Positions 51,726 to 60,045 of a stretch of DNA of 64,000 bases are shown here, piece after piece (the stretch's first letter is position 1; every line of letters begins with the position of its first letter). Origin of the DNA: Luteolibacter sp. LG18 (lineage in GTDB: Bacteria > Verrucomicrobiota > Verrucomicrobiia > Verrucomicrobiales > Akkermansiaceae). Both the position numbers and the translations under genes were made by a program. The stretch is taken from assembly GCF_036322585.1 (NCBI RefSeq), contig NZ_AP024600.1:1240001-1304000 (forward strand), given 5' to 3'. The notes under the pieces were generated by a model, which had not been told where the DNA came from, made no database searches, and worked only from the letters and a program-made list of their open reading frames with translations.

Positions 51726-51896
51726 GGCGCTGCCTGAGAGTAAGAGTGGAGGGGTGGATGCAAGGTGGCTGGTGGGAAGAGGTCGCGGAACTCGGATGCG
51801 GATAGTCACCGGCAGTGGCGGGGCCATTAACTCGACGACCTCTTCCTTATCGTACTCGACCAGCCTGCCGTGCCAGAGGATGTCCGAGGTCCGGAT

Positions 51897-53273
51897 TTAG
51901 CGGACGGCTTTGACGCTGACGTTGTCGATCACGGGGTCGGCCCGGAAAGACGAGGCGCTGGTTTCGGTGAAGACGAGGGTGGTGTTGGCGGAAGCTGCCT
52001 TGAAGCGGAAGGCGGCGGGAGCGTTGTAGCCATTGCCTTCGCTTGGTTGGCGCTGCTCCGTATGCTCGGAAATGACAGCGCCGCCAGGACCCGTTCCATT
52101 GTGGACGGAAGCAGTGATCGCGACCGGATTTTCACTGAAGAAAATGCCGCCCATCTCGAAGCCTACTTCGTATTCGAGGCCGGGCTGGGTGGTGAAAGTT
52201 TGGTAAATGCGGACCAGATTCGGGTTCGGGGTACCATGGCCGCCCACATTGAAGGCCACCTGCTTGTCCGCGGTGGACGAGAGGATGGTGATGCGTTTCG
52301 TTCCATATCCCGGCTCTCCTTCCGAGTTGGCGCGGACCACCGCGATCCTGCGACCGAAGCGCCAGCCCGGCAGATTGGATGGGGTGGCTTCGACTCCGAA
52401 GCTCGAGTCAGGAGGGGTTTCCCCGGACTCAAAACCGCCATTGACGATGAGCCCATCGGAGGCTGACTCAGGCAGACGGACAAGGAAATCCCACGGACGG
52501 CTCCGGGTCGACACGAGCTTGCCTGCCGGATCTGAAACGCGGGCATCTCCAGCGACGAGATCCTCCTCGTGATCGTTTGCCTTCAGGTTTTTCGCGCGGA
52601 CCCGTCCTTTGAAGACATGGACCTGGTCAGGGATGTCTGGTTCGGAAACGACCCCGAATTCGGTCCCGAAGTCGGTCACCTCGAGCCCCGGAGTCACCAC
52701 CTTGAAGCCTTGGGTGGTTTCGTCGATCCGGAACCATCCCGTACCACGTTGGAGCTGCAGGATGTCGCGGGACGGAACATGGAAGCTGGCGGGAGCAAGG
52801 ATGAGCGCGTGCGATCCGTGGCCGAAAGTCAGCTCAATCGATCCCTGGTCGAGCTGGACGGTGGAGCCCACGGTGAGCTCGTTCGATTTTGCATGTGGGC
52901 GGGAGCCCGTGATCGACACCAGGCTTCCAGCCGCAGTCTCGAAGGAATACAACCGTTCAGGGGCTTTCGTCAGGATGAGCCGGAGAACGACCGCAGACAG
53001 CATGAGGACTGCCGCGGCGGAGAGAATGGCCACGATGCCGCGGCGGCGGTTCTGCAGACGGAGTCTGGAGTTGGTGAGCACGGTGGCGGTTTCAGCCGCC
53101 GTGCCTTGCGAAAAGCGGGTGGTAAGCGCCTGTTGCAGCTCCGCGTGCTGGTAGTAGAGTTCGCGTGCTGCGGGATCGGATTTCAACATTCCGGCCAAGG
53201 CGTGTCCTGTCTCTTCGCCTGCCGTGCCATCGAAGACCTCCTGGATCGCGCGTTCGAGTTCTGCCGGGTTCAT
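51897..53273 (-). CDS. FecR-type anti-sigma/sensor with DUF642-like C-terminal domain
   Basis: A 458-residue membrane protein. Residues 1-75 form a cytoplasmic helical zinc-free anti-sigma-like part (L-E-R-A-I-Q-E-V-F-D-G, D-P-A-A-R-E-L-Y). A single membrane helix is at about 79-101. Residues 110-270 are FecR-like, with V-T-P-G-L-E-V-T-D-F-G-T-E-F-G-V. Residues 275-458 begin I-V-N-G-G-F-E-S-G and L-P-G-W-R-F-G, the DUF642/carbohydrate-binding type pattern, and end V-I-D-N-V-S-V-K-A-V. Its start overlaps the sigma-factor stop by four bases. I infer that it holds the sigma factor until the outer domain binds a glycan. Confidence 0.82.
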   Translation of the reverse strand: MNPAELERAIQEVFDGTAGEETGHALAGMLKSDPAARELYYQHAELQQALTTRFSQGTAAETATVLTNSRLRLQNRRRGIVAILSAAAVLMLSAVVLRLILTKAPERLYSFETAAGSLVSITGSRPHAKSNELTVGSTVQLDQGSIELTFGHGSHALILAPASFHVPSRDILQLQRGTGWFRIDETTQGFKVVTPGLEVTDFGTEFGVVSEPDIPDQVHVFKGRVRAKNLKANDHEEDLVAGDARVSDPAGKLVSTRSRPWDFLVRLPESASDGLIVNGGFESGETPPDSSFGVEATPSNLPGWRFGRRIAVVRANSEGEPGYGTKRITILSSTADKQVAFNVGGHGTPNPNLVRIYQTFTTQPGLEYEVGFEMGGIFFSENPVAITASVHNGTGPGGAVISEHTEQRQPSEGNGYNAPAAFRFKAASANTTLVFTETSASSFRADPVIDNVSVKAVR

Positions 53274-53815
53274 GAGGTCGGGCACTCGGGTTCGAGGTGG
53301 CTCTGGATGCACTTCCGGAGTTGGGTTCGCAGGCGGTGAAGGCTCACGGAAAGGGCGGACACGCTGCGGCCAACTTTCCTGGCGAATTCTTCCAGTCCGC
53401 CCTCGCTGCCGTAGCGGAATTCAACCAGCTCCCGTTCTTGCGGACGGAGTTTTTGAAGACACCCTTCCAGAGCTTCGAGGCGAACGTCGGCATTCCCCGG
53501 ACGATGGCTCGCTTCGTTGGCCATGGTTTCGAGCAGGGAATCGTCGAAATAGCGCATCTTGTCGGACTTCATGCGCTTGAGGTGATCCATCACGGTGAAG
53601 CGCGCGCACGTCAGTGCCCAGGATTTGAAATTGGTGCCCATGGTGAAGTCGTCACGCTTTTGCCAAAGGACGACGTTGGTTTTCTGCAGAACGTCTTTTG
53701 CATCCGCGTGACCGGGCATGAGGGTGAGAATGAAAGCCCATACGTCTCCCTGATGCCTTGTGATCAGGCTCACGAAGCTCGTTGAGGGATCGGCGAGGGG
53801 ATCGAAGGGTTCCAT
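53270..53815 (-). CDS. ECF sigma factor (Rhodopirellula/Verrucomicrobium family)
   Basis: A 181-residue extracytoplasmic-function sigma factor. Region 2 is at about residues 15-85, with H-Q-G-D-V-W-A-F-I-L and D-A-K-D-V-L-Q-K-T-N-V-V-L-W, then F-K-S-W-A-L-T-C-A-R. Region 4 is at about 115-170, with L-R-P-Q-E-R-E-L-V-E-F-R-Y and the helix-turn-helix V-G-R-S-V-S-A-L-S-V-S-L-H-R-L-R. The layout is that of TIGR02989. Its own start is 12 bases after a TAAGAT-N14-CTAT motif, so it probably activates itself. It is coupled to the FecR gene by an ATGA overlap. Confidence 0.93.
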   Translation of the reverse strand: MEPFDPLADPSTSFVSLITRHQGDVWAFILTLMPGHADAKDVLQKTNVVLWQKRDDFTMGTNFKSWALTCARFTVMDHLKRMKSDKMRYFDDSLLETMANEASHRPGNADVRLEALEGCLQKLRPQERELVEFRYGSEGGLEEFARKVGRSVSALSVSLHRLRTQLRKCIQSHLEPECPTS

Positions 53816-53827
53816 GGTCGTGATACA

Positions 53828-53851
53828 ATAGCCGGAGCGGGCGGAATCTTA
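53828..53851 (-). promoter_or_regulatory. ECF-type promoter motif, sigma factor (autoregulation)
   Basis: Minus strand: TAAGAT (53851-53846), 14 bases, CTAT (53831-53828), with the extended CGGCTATTGT identical to that of the fucosidase over ten bases. CTAT ends 12 bases before the ATG at 53815, so the leader would be very short. Confidence 0.65.
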
Positions 53852-53959
53852 CGCGAAAATAATCAGGTCGGGATTCATGACGCGGGAGGCGGTGCCGACC
53901 GGTATTTCTCATGCAGGACCATCTGGGAGCTTTTTCTCCTATTTTTATCATCCGGAGGT

Positions 53960-53983
53960 TAAGATCGGACTGTCGGTTTCTAT
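53960..53983 (+). promoter_or_regulatory. ECF-type promoter motif, alpha-galactosidase operon
   Basis: TAAGAT (53960-53965), 14 bases, CTAT (53980-53983), within GGTTAAGATCG, which matches the fucosidase -35 side over 11 bases. It is divergent from the sigma-factor promoter about 110 bases away and lies 80 bases before the ATG at 54064. Confidence 0.65.
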
Positions 53984-54063
53984 CGGTTGGTGTGAGATTT
54001 CCGTTTCCCTTGCCCTCTGATCTAGCCGCGTCCAATCGCCTGTCTGTATTCCTGGGAGCCTAT

Positions 54064-56232
54064 ATGAACACCCTCTGCGCGCTATTCGTCCTCATGCCAG
54101 GCCTGATGCTGGCTGCACCCCAAGCCCTCATCGAGGGCGACACGATCACGATCGGGAACGGAAAACTCAAGCGCACGATCTCCACGAAAAGTGCGATCTC
54201 CACGACCGAGATTCTCAACAAGTTGGATGGCAAAACCCTCGTTCCCGGCAATGCCAGGGAGTTCGTCCTCCACTTGAAGACCGGCGCTACTCTTTCACCC
54301 TCGGACTTCTCCATCGTATCGAAGAAAGCCGGTCAACCGGTCATTGATGGCAAGGAAGTGGCTTGCCTGGAGATCGGGATGAAGGCGGCTCGTCCTGCCA
54401 TGGAGGCGAAGTTGACCTATGTATTGGGCGCGGATGACAGCTTCATTCGGAAGTCGCTTGAAATTACACCCGCTCAGGATCTTGAGATCGCCGGGATCGA
54501 CCTGGAGTCCCTCACTCTGGCACAAGCCTACCAGCCTTATACCATTTCCCAGATCACCGCCCGGGGAGCGGGCCAATGGCGGCCGGGACTCGGTCAACCT
54601 CTCTACACCCGGGAATCGGGAACTTTCTGGGGCATCGAGCACCCCGCCTCTGTCAACACGGTCAAGGACGGGACTCTCGTCTGCTCCTACCTCGTTGGAA
54701 GAACCCTCAAGGCAGGCCAGCGTTACACCACCCATTCCTCCGTCCTCGGAGTCGCCGATTCCCCGGACTTCACCAAGGAGGCCTTCTTCGACTACATCGA
54801 CCAAACCCGCCTCCGCCCGCTCCGCCTCCAGGTCCAGTACAACTGTTGGTTCGACCAGGGAAAGAATGTCGAGGCTGGCAAGTTCATTGCCTCGGTCGAA
54901 AAGATCAGCCAGGAGCTCAATCGCACCCGCGGTGTCCCTCCGCTTGCGGCCTACGTCATCGACGATGGCTGGCAGGATCCATCCGATTGGTCCGACTCGG
55001 TCTGGAAGGTGAACAAAAAGTTCGACCCGGAGTTCAAGGACGTGAGGGCCGCGACCAAGACCGCTGGTTCGAGCCTCGGTCTGTGGATGTCTCCCGGCTG
55101 CGTGTTCGGAGGCCAACCGGCCATTCCCGCCATGCGCAAGGCGGGCTTTCGTGCCCTCGATCCCTGGATGAGCCTCTCGGACCCGCTTTACATGGAAAAG
55201 CTCACCGACCGGCTCGGCCAGCTTACCCGGATGGGCGTGACCTATTTCAAACTCGATGGAGTATTCGGACACCTCAATACGCGCAACTTTGACATCGAGG
55301 GCTTCAAGGGTTCGGAACAGGAACTCAACGATCCCCAATACGACCCGCAGAAGATCCAGTACCTCACCGATGGATCGGACCGTTTGATCGACGCGTTCCA
55401 AAAGATGCACGCCATCAACCCCAACGTCTACATCGTCATCTCCAACGGCGCGTGGCTTTCTCCCTGGTGGCTCCAACACATCGACTCGGTGTGGATGATC
55501 AATGCGGGAGACGCGGCAAGTGGAGCTACTCGTACCGGCGAACTCGTCTACCGCGACCGCGTCTACCACGATCTCGCCGTTTCCGAGAACACCCAGTTCC
55601 CGCTTTGCTCCATTTTCAATCACGAACCGAAGAAGACCAGCAGCGACGAGTCCAAGGACACCTTCCGCAAGTATCTCTACATGGATTTGTCCCGGGGAAC
55701 CGGATTCGTCGAGCTATACCTCAAGCCGGATATTCTCAAGCCGTATGACTGGGACGTTCTGGCCGAAGGTCTCCTGTGGGCCCGCCAGGTTTTCCCCACC
55801 TTCAAACAGTCCAGGATGCATGGCGGCGATCCACGCAAGAAGGAGGTCTATGGCTACACCGCCTGGCTGGATGACCAAGGGTATGTCTCGCTGCATAATC
55901 CCTCGGATAAACCCCAATCCTATACCTTCACCCTCGATCGGAAATCGGGTCTTACCAAAAGCTCCACCGGGAAGATCTACCAACTGAGTTCCCCGCTCGC
56001 CGAGTCACTGGCAGGCCTGAAGGACACCTGGCGCTATGGTGAGACCCTCACCGTCATGCTTCAGCCAGCGGAGGTCCGTGTCCTCAATTTCGACACCCGC
56101 CGCGCCGACTGGTCGACGCTCACGGCCCTGCAAACCCGAACGAAGGAAGACTTCGTCAAAGATACCTCGCCCGATGCCTCCAAGGATCCGGTTCCTGCTC
56201 CTCCTAACGGTCCTTCCAAGAAACACCGCTGA
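54064..56232 (+). CDS. GH36-like alpha-galactosidase
   Basis: A 722-residue exported glycosidase of the GH27/36 clan that removes alpha-linked galactose. A signal peptide ends near A-A-P-Q. An N-terminal beta-supersandwich reaches about residue 240. The barrel has V-I-D-D-G-W-Q near 299, G-L-W-M-S-P-G near 340 and the nucleophile motif Y-F-K-L-D-G with D398, and the likely acid/base region is in S-V-W-M-I-N-A-G-D. A C-terminal beta domain follows. A GGGAG Shine-Dalgarno six bases upstream supports start 54064; the promoter motif within the longer frame rules out 53911. It is followed after five bases by the beta-helix gene. Confidence 0.9.
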   Translation: MNTLCALFVLMPGLMLAAPQALIEGDTITIGNGKLKRTISTKSAISTTEILNKLDGKTLVPGNAREFVLHLKTGATLSPSDFSIVSKKAGQPVIDGKEVACLEIGMKAARPAMEAKLTYVLGADDSFIRKSLEITPAQDLEIAGIDLESLTLAQAYQPYTISQITARGAGQWRPGLGQPLYTRESGTFWGIEHPASVNTVKDGTLVCSYLVGRTLKAGQRYTTHSSVLGVADSPDFTKEAFFDYIDQTRLRPLRLQVQYNCWFDQGKNVEAGKFIASVEKISQELNRTRGVPPLAAYVIDDGWQDPSDWSDSVWKVNKKFDPEFKDVRAATKTAGSSLGLWMSPGCVFGGQPAIPAMRKAGFRALDPWMSLSDPLYMEKLTDRLGQLTRMGVTYFKLDGVFGHLNTRNFDIEGFKGSEQELNDPQYDPQKIQYLTDGSDRLIDAFQKMHAINPNVYIVISNGAWLSPWWLQHIDSVWMINAGDAASGATRTGELVYRDRVYHDLAVSENTQFPLCSIFNHEPKKTSSDESKDTFRKYLYMDLSRGTGFVELYLKPDILKPYDWDVLAEGLLWARQVFPTFKQSRMHGGDPRKKEVYGYTAWLDDQGYVSLHNPSDKPQSYTFTLDRKSGLTKSSTGKIYQLSSPLAESLAGLKDTWRYGETLTVMLQPAEVRVLNFDTRRADWSTLTALQTRTKEDFVKDTSPDASKDPVPAPPNGPSKKHR

Positions 56233-56237
56233 CTCCC

Positions 56238-57416
56238 ATGTCTCCCTTCATCATTTCCCGACTCCCACGCATCGCCGCCATCGCCGTGCTGGCCGGCATC
56301 CCATCGCTGAACGCTGGCGCGGAGACGCTCCGCTGGAACGTTCAAAAGCAATACGGCATCAATGCGGACGGCATCCGCAAGGCGGTCCAGGAGGCAAAGG
56401 GGCATTTCGGCAAGGAGCCCAATGACACCATTATCCTGGAGTTCGATGCCGGCACCTACAACGTCGAAGGCAAGGAGTCGGACGACGGCTCGATCGACCT
56501 CAGCGGGGTGAATCCAGGGCCCGAGGGGCGGCTGATCCTCCAAGGCGCGGGAATGGACAAAACCGTATTGGTTTTCAGCAACGACATTCATGCGGTTTTC
56601 GGTCGCAATGTCTTCCGCGTGACCATGTCCGACATGCACATGACCCGCGCGAAATATACGGTGAGCCAGGGGCTGGTGGTGGAAGCCGCTCCGGGCAAAG
56701 TGGTGCTCGACATCCAGCAAGGATTCCCCACTCCCGCCGATATCTTCAACCCCACCAGCGATCAGGGGCGCTTCCTCCGCCGCTACACCAATAGCAAGGA
56801 AGATCCCCAGCTGGTGGTGAACGATAACATGCAGATCGCGTGGCGCGAGGCCAAGCCTCTCGGCGGCCGGCTTTGGCAGCTTGATCTCGTGAAGAAGAAC
56901 CTGGTGCCGGGCTATCAGAAGGGAGAGCTGATCGGCATCAAGTCGAAGCACGGCGGCAAGGGCCACGGCGGCCAAGCGTACTGGTTCATGGGAGGCTCCG
57001 ACTTCATTTTCCAGTCCGTGAAATGGACCCAGAAAACCCGCGGCGTCTTCCGCGGCGGGTTCGACAAGATCCAGATTCTGGATTGCGTTACCGACCGGGC
57101 AGCGCCCATCGCAGGCCAAACGCCCTGCTTAGCCTCGCCCGATGGAGGGCCACAGATCGGCCAGCCATGGGATCCACCCACCACGGGAAATATCGTGAAG
57201 AACTGTCGTTTCATTGCCTCCGGCGATGATGCCGTCGCCTTTTTCCACGGTACGGGCGAAGTGTCCGGTTGCCAGATTCGCGATGCCTTCGCCCGCGGCA
57301 TTCTGTTGTCCGACAGCGCTGCCGTGGTCACAAAGGACAACGCCCTCTTGCGTTGCGGGATCCAGAATACGAAGGATTACAGGCTGCCCGGTGACCCGGC
57401 CGAGCTGATGAAGTAA
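56238..57416 (+). CDS. Exported right-handed beta-helix protein (possibly GH110-like)
   Basis: A 392-residue exported protein: signal peptide (I-A-A-I-A-V-L-A-G-I-P-S-L-N-A-G-A), then repeating short strands with N/D/G turns typical of a parallel beta-helix. Marks include G-I-R-K-A-V-Q-E-A near 45, V-K-N-C-R-F-I-A-S-G-D-D-A-V-A-F-F-H-G near 330 and C-Q-I-R-D-A-F-A-R-G-I-L-L. GH110 alpha-1,3-galactosidases share this fold and would fit next to an alpha-galactosidase, but polysaccharide lyases and other glycosidases do too. It is co-transcribed with the alpha-galactosidase. Confidence 0.75.
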   Translation: MSPFIISRLPRIAAIAVLAGIPSLNAGAETLRWNVQKQYGINADGIRKAVQEAKGHFGKEPNDTIILEFDAGTYNVEGKESDDGSIDLSGVNPGPEGRLILQGAGMDKTVLVFSNDIHAVFGRNVFRVTMSDMHMTRAKYTVSQGLVVEAAPGKVVLDIQQGFPTPADIFNPTSDQGRFLRRYTNSKEDPQLVVNDNMQIAWREAKPLGGRLWQLDLVKKNLVPGYQKGELIGIKSKHGGKGHGGQAYWFMGGSDFIFQSVKWTQKTRGVFRGGFDKIQILDCVTDRAAPIAGQTPCLASPDGGPQIGQPWDPPTTGNIVKNCRFIASGDDAVAFFHGTGEVSGCQIRDAFARGILLSDSAAVVTKDNALLRCGIQNTKDYRLPGDPAELMK

Positions 57417-57523
57417 GTTGACGGATTTGCCGCCATCCCGAAAGCGGGGACTGGAACTTCATCCGGAAAGCCACTTGGCTTGATTCCTCCGGGATTCGGG
57501 CTGTTTCGTTGGAATGGCCGTCG

Positions 57524-58471
57524 TCAATGTTTGCCCAGGATGTTCCATGCAAGATACCCAGCATAGGTCAAAAGGAGGGCCACTCCTCTCTTTCGATTCA
57601 GTCGACCGCTTTTCCCGGGACAAATGACAAGAGTCGTGAAACCCCCGATGGCGAGGCTGGGCCAGATTTCCCGGAAGGCGACGGGATAGGGCTTGATGAG
57701 AGCCGCCGCCGCCGCCACCACCATTGAATTGAAGACATTGCTGCCTAGAATCGTTCCCAAGCCAACATCATGGTGGCCTCGGACGCGGGAAACGATCGTG
57801 GTGGCAAGCTCCGGAGTTCCAGTTGCCAGTGCGATCACGACGGCTCCCACGAGAAACGGACTCCATCCCAGAGCTGTGGCCACACCGGTTCCTCCGAGAA
57901 CCACAAGTTGGGCCGAGCCAACAAGCAGCAGTAATCCCCCGCACAATTCGGCGATGATCAGCTTTCTTGGTTTTTGAGGAACCTCGGCCACTTCCGCAGC
58001 CTCGGTGGAGTGGGCTGCGGCGTGTCTGCGTGCGTGGCGGACGACACAGACCAGCCATCCGGTGAAACAGATCAGAAGCAGAGCGGCATCGAAGCGTGAA
58101 AACCAACCGTCACACAAGATGATCGTCAGCAAGATGGGCGTCGCGAGCGCGATCAACCAATCCCGGCCTACTCCTTTGTCCTGCACCTGCATTCCAGAGA
58201 ACGCCAATACCAAGGCGAGGATGAGGGAGATGTTTACCACATTGCTGCCCAGGACGTCTCCGAGAGAGATTTCCGGCACTCCACCGATCGCCGAACGGAC
58301 AGCTACCATCAGTTCGGGTGAAGAAGTGCCGAATGCTGCAACGGTGACCCCAATGACGGCTGCGGGCCATTTCGCCCATTTGGCAATACCGATTCCTCCA
58401 TTGACGAAGAGCGTTCCGCCGATCCAAGCGAGGGCGACACCCGCCAGAAGAAGGAGAATCCAAATTGTCAT
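57524..58471 (-). CDS. Calcium/sodium antiporter (CaCA, YrbG-like)
   Basis: A 315-residue inner-membrane cation exchanger with two inverted five-helix halves. The two alpha-repeats are visible as A-A-F-G-T-S-S-P-E-L-M-V-A with G-D-V-L-G-S-N-V-V-N in half one, and A-L-A-T-G-T-P-E-L-A-T-T with G-T-I-L-G-S-N-V-F-N in half two. The paired glutamates bind the ions. It exports calcium in exchange for sodium or protons. It is convergent with the beta-helix gene; a role in the glycan block is not evident. Confidence 0.93.
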   Translation of the reverse strand: MTIWILLLLAGVALAWIGGTLFVNGGIGIAKWAKWPAAVIGVTVAAFGTSSPELMVAVRSAIGGVPEISLGDVLGSNVVNISLILALVLAFSGMQVQDKGVGRDWLIALATPILLTIILCDGWFSRFDAALLLICFTGWLVCVVRHARRHAAAHSTEAAEVAEVPQKPRKLIIAELCGGLLLLVGSAQLVVLGGTGVATALGWSPFLVGAVVIALATGTPELATTIVSRVRGHHDVGLGTILGSNVFNSMVVAAAAALIKPYPVAFREIWPSLAIGGFTTLVICPGKSGRLNRKRGVALLLTYAGYLAWNILGKH

Positions 58472-58683
58472 ACGGCAAATGATGATGGGGAAAGCTTCTT
58501 GAGATCGTTTCTTCTTCTCAAGCCAATCGGGGCTATAAATCAGCCCTGTGTTTCCATGTGCCTTCGGAACTGCGGATCGGCCAAGGCGTCAGAACTCCAA
58601 CTCTTCACGCGTCGGTAATTTCCGTTACAAACAGAGATCGCTCCGCCGGTTGCCCTCCAAAGCGGGCCGGCACACCCTCGGTC

Positions 58684-60018
58684 GTGACGAATGCAGATGA
58701 TCCTGTCTCCGAAATAGGAAGCGGCCTGAATGAGGAAGAGGTGCGGCGCAGGCACATCCTGCCGAAGGCGCTGGTGGTGGGCTTGGTCGCGGGTGTGGTG
58801 GCATCCGCGTTCCGGTTGGCGCTGGCATGGGCCGAAAGCCTGCGCAACGCGCAGCTCGGCGGATTGCATGGCTGGCAATCGTTCGCGGCATGGACGTTCC
58901 TGGGCGCGCTCGCGGGTGGCCTCGGCCTTTGGATGGTGCGGCGTCTGGCTCCGGAAGCAGCAGGCAGCGGCATCCCGCGTCTGCAGGCGGTGTTGCTGGG
59001 GAAGGCCAAGCTGAACTGGAAGCGCCTGCTGCCGGTCAAATTCATTGCCGGAGTGATCGGGATCGGCGGTGGCCTCACGCTGGGACGGGAAGGCCCAACG
59101 GTGCAGATGGGCGGGGCATCCGGCCTGATGGTCGCGGATTGGTTCCGGGTGAAGGCAGGCGGTGGCGAGCGCAAGGCCCTCATCAGCGCGGGAGCCGGAG
59201 CAGGTCTGGCGGCGGCGTTCAACTCGCCGCTGGCGGGCATGATCTTCGTGCTGGAAGAGCTGCAGGGGAACTTCACGCCGGTGGTGTTCGTGGCGGCATT
59301 CCTTGCCTCCACATCCTCGGATGTGGTCTCGCGGCTGCTGGTCGGGGACAAGCCGGTGTTTCACCTGGAAGCGATGCCGGTGATGAGCGTGAATGAACTG
59401 CCTCTCGCCCTGCTGTTGGGCCTTCTCGCCGGGCTGCTCGGCGTGGTGTTCAACAAGTGTCTGCTCGGCAGTCTCGATGGCTTCGACCGCCTGACCCGCT
59501 CGAAGTGGCTCGGCGGTGCCGTGGCCGGATTCGTCGCGGGAATCGCGGGCTGGTATATGCCGCACCTCTCCGGCGGCGGTGGCACGCTGGCGGACCAGGC
59601 GATCGCGGGGGAAATCGCGGTAGGCATCCTGCCGCTGCTGCTGCTCGCGCGCTTCGTGCTGACGATGACCTGCTACGGCTGCGGCACGGCAGGTGGGATC
59701 TTCGCCCCGCTGCTGGTGCTGGGCGCGCTCGGCGGGCTGCTGTTCGGCCACGGCATCGCCCATCTGTCCCCGCCATGGATGCCGAATCCGGAATCCTTCG
59801 CCGTGCTGGGCATGGGCGCGCTGTTCACCGCCATCGTCCGCGCGCCCCTGACTGGTATCGTGCTGATGGTGGAGATGACCGGCAAATACGATTTCATGCT
59901 GCCGCTGCTGGCCTCGTGTCTGGCCGCCTATGGGGTGGCGGAGTGGCTCGGCAGCGCGCCGATTTATGATGCGTTGCGACAGCGATCGCATCAGAAGGAT
60001 GGAGGCCCGATCGATTGA
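58684..60018 (+). CDS. ClC-family chloride channel/transporter
   Basis: A 444-residue inner-membrane protein of the ClC family. Filter motifs are G-S-G-I-P near residue 97, G-R-E-G-P-T-V with the gating glutamate near 137, and G-G-I-F-A-P-L-L-V-L-G near 337. The gating glutamate is kept; whether it works as a channel or a proton-coupled exchanger is open. No C-terminal CBS domains are present. The frame is open to 58558, but codon use changes there, and the first plausible start is GTG 58684. Confidence 0.88.
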   Translation: MTNADDPVSEIGSGLNEEEVRRRHILPKALVVGLVAGVVASAFRLALAWAESLRNAQLGGLHGWQSFAAWTFLGALAGGLGLWMVRRLAPEAAGSGIPRLQAVLLGKAKLNWKRLLPVKFIAGVIGIGGGLTLGREGPTVQMGGASGLMVADWFRVKAGGGERKALISAGAGAGLAAAFNSPLAGMIFVLEELQGNFTPVVFVAAFLASTSSDVVSRLLVGDKPVFHLEAMPVMSVNELPLALLLGLLAGLLGVVFNKCLLGSLDGFDRLTRSKWLGGAVAGFVAGIAGWYMPHLSGGGGTLADQAIAGEIAVGILPLLLLARFVLTMTCYGCGTAGGIFAPLLVLGALGGLLFGHGIAHLSPPWMPNPESFAVLGMGALFTAIVRAPLTGIVLMVEMTGKYDFMLPLLASCLAAYGVAEWLGSAPIYDALRQRSHQKDGGPID

Positions 60019-60045
60019 TCCGCGTTACGCCCTCTGAAATCGCTT

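Noticed and set aside
51726..51896. A fourth TAAGAT-N14-CTAT motif before the GH89 gene
   Set aside because: A CTAT exists on the minus strand, but no TAAGAT lies 14 bases before it; the gene is more likely read from the sigma-factor promoter.
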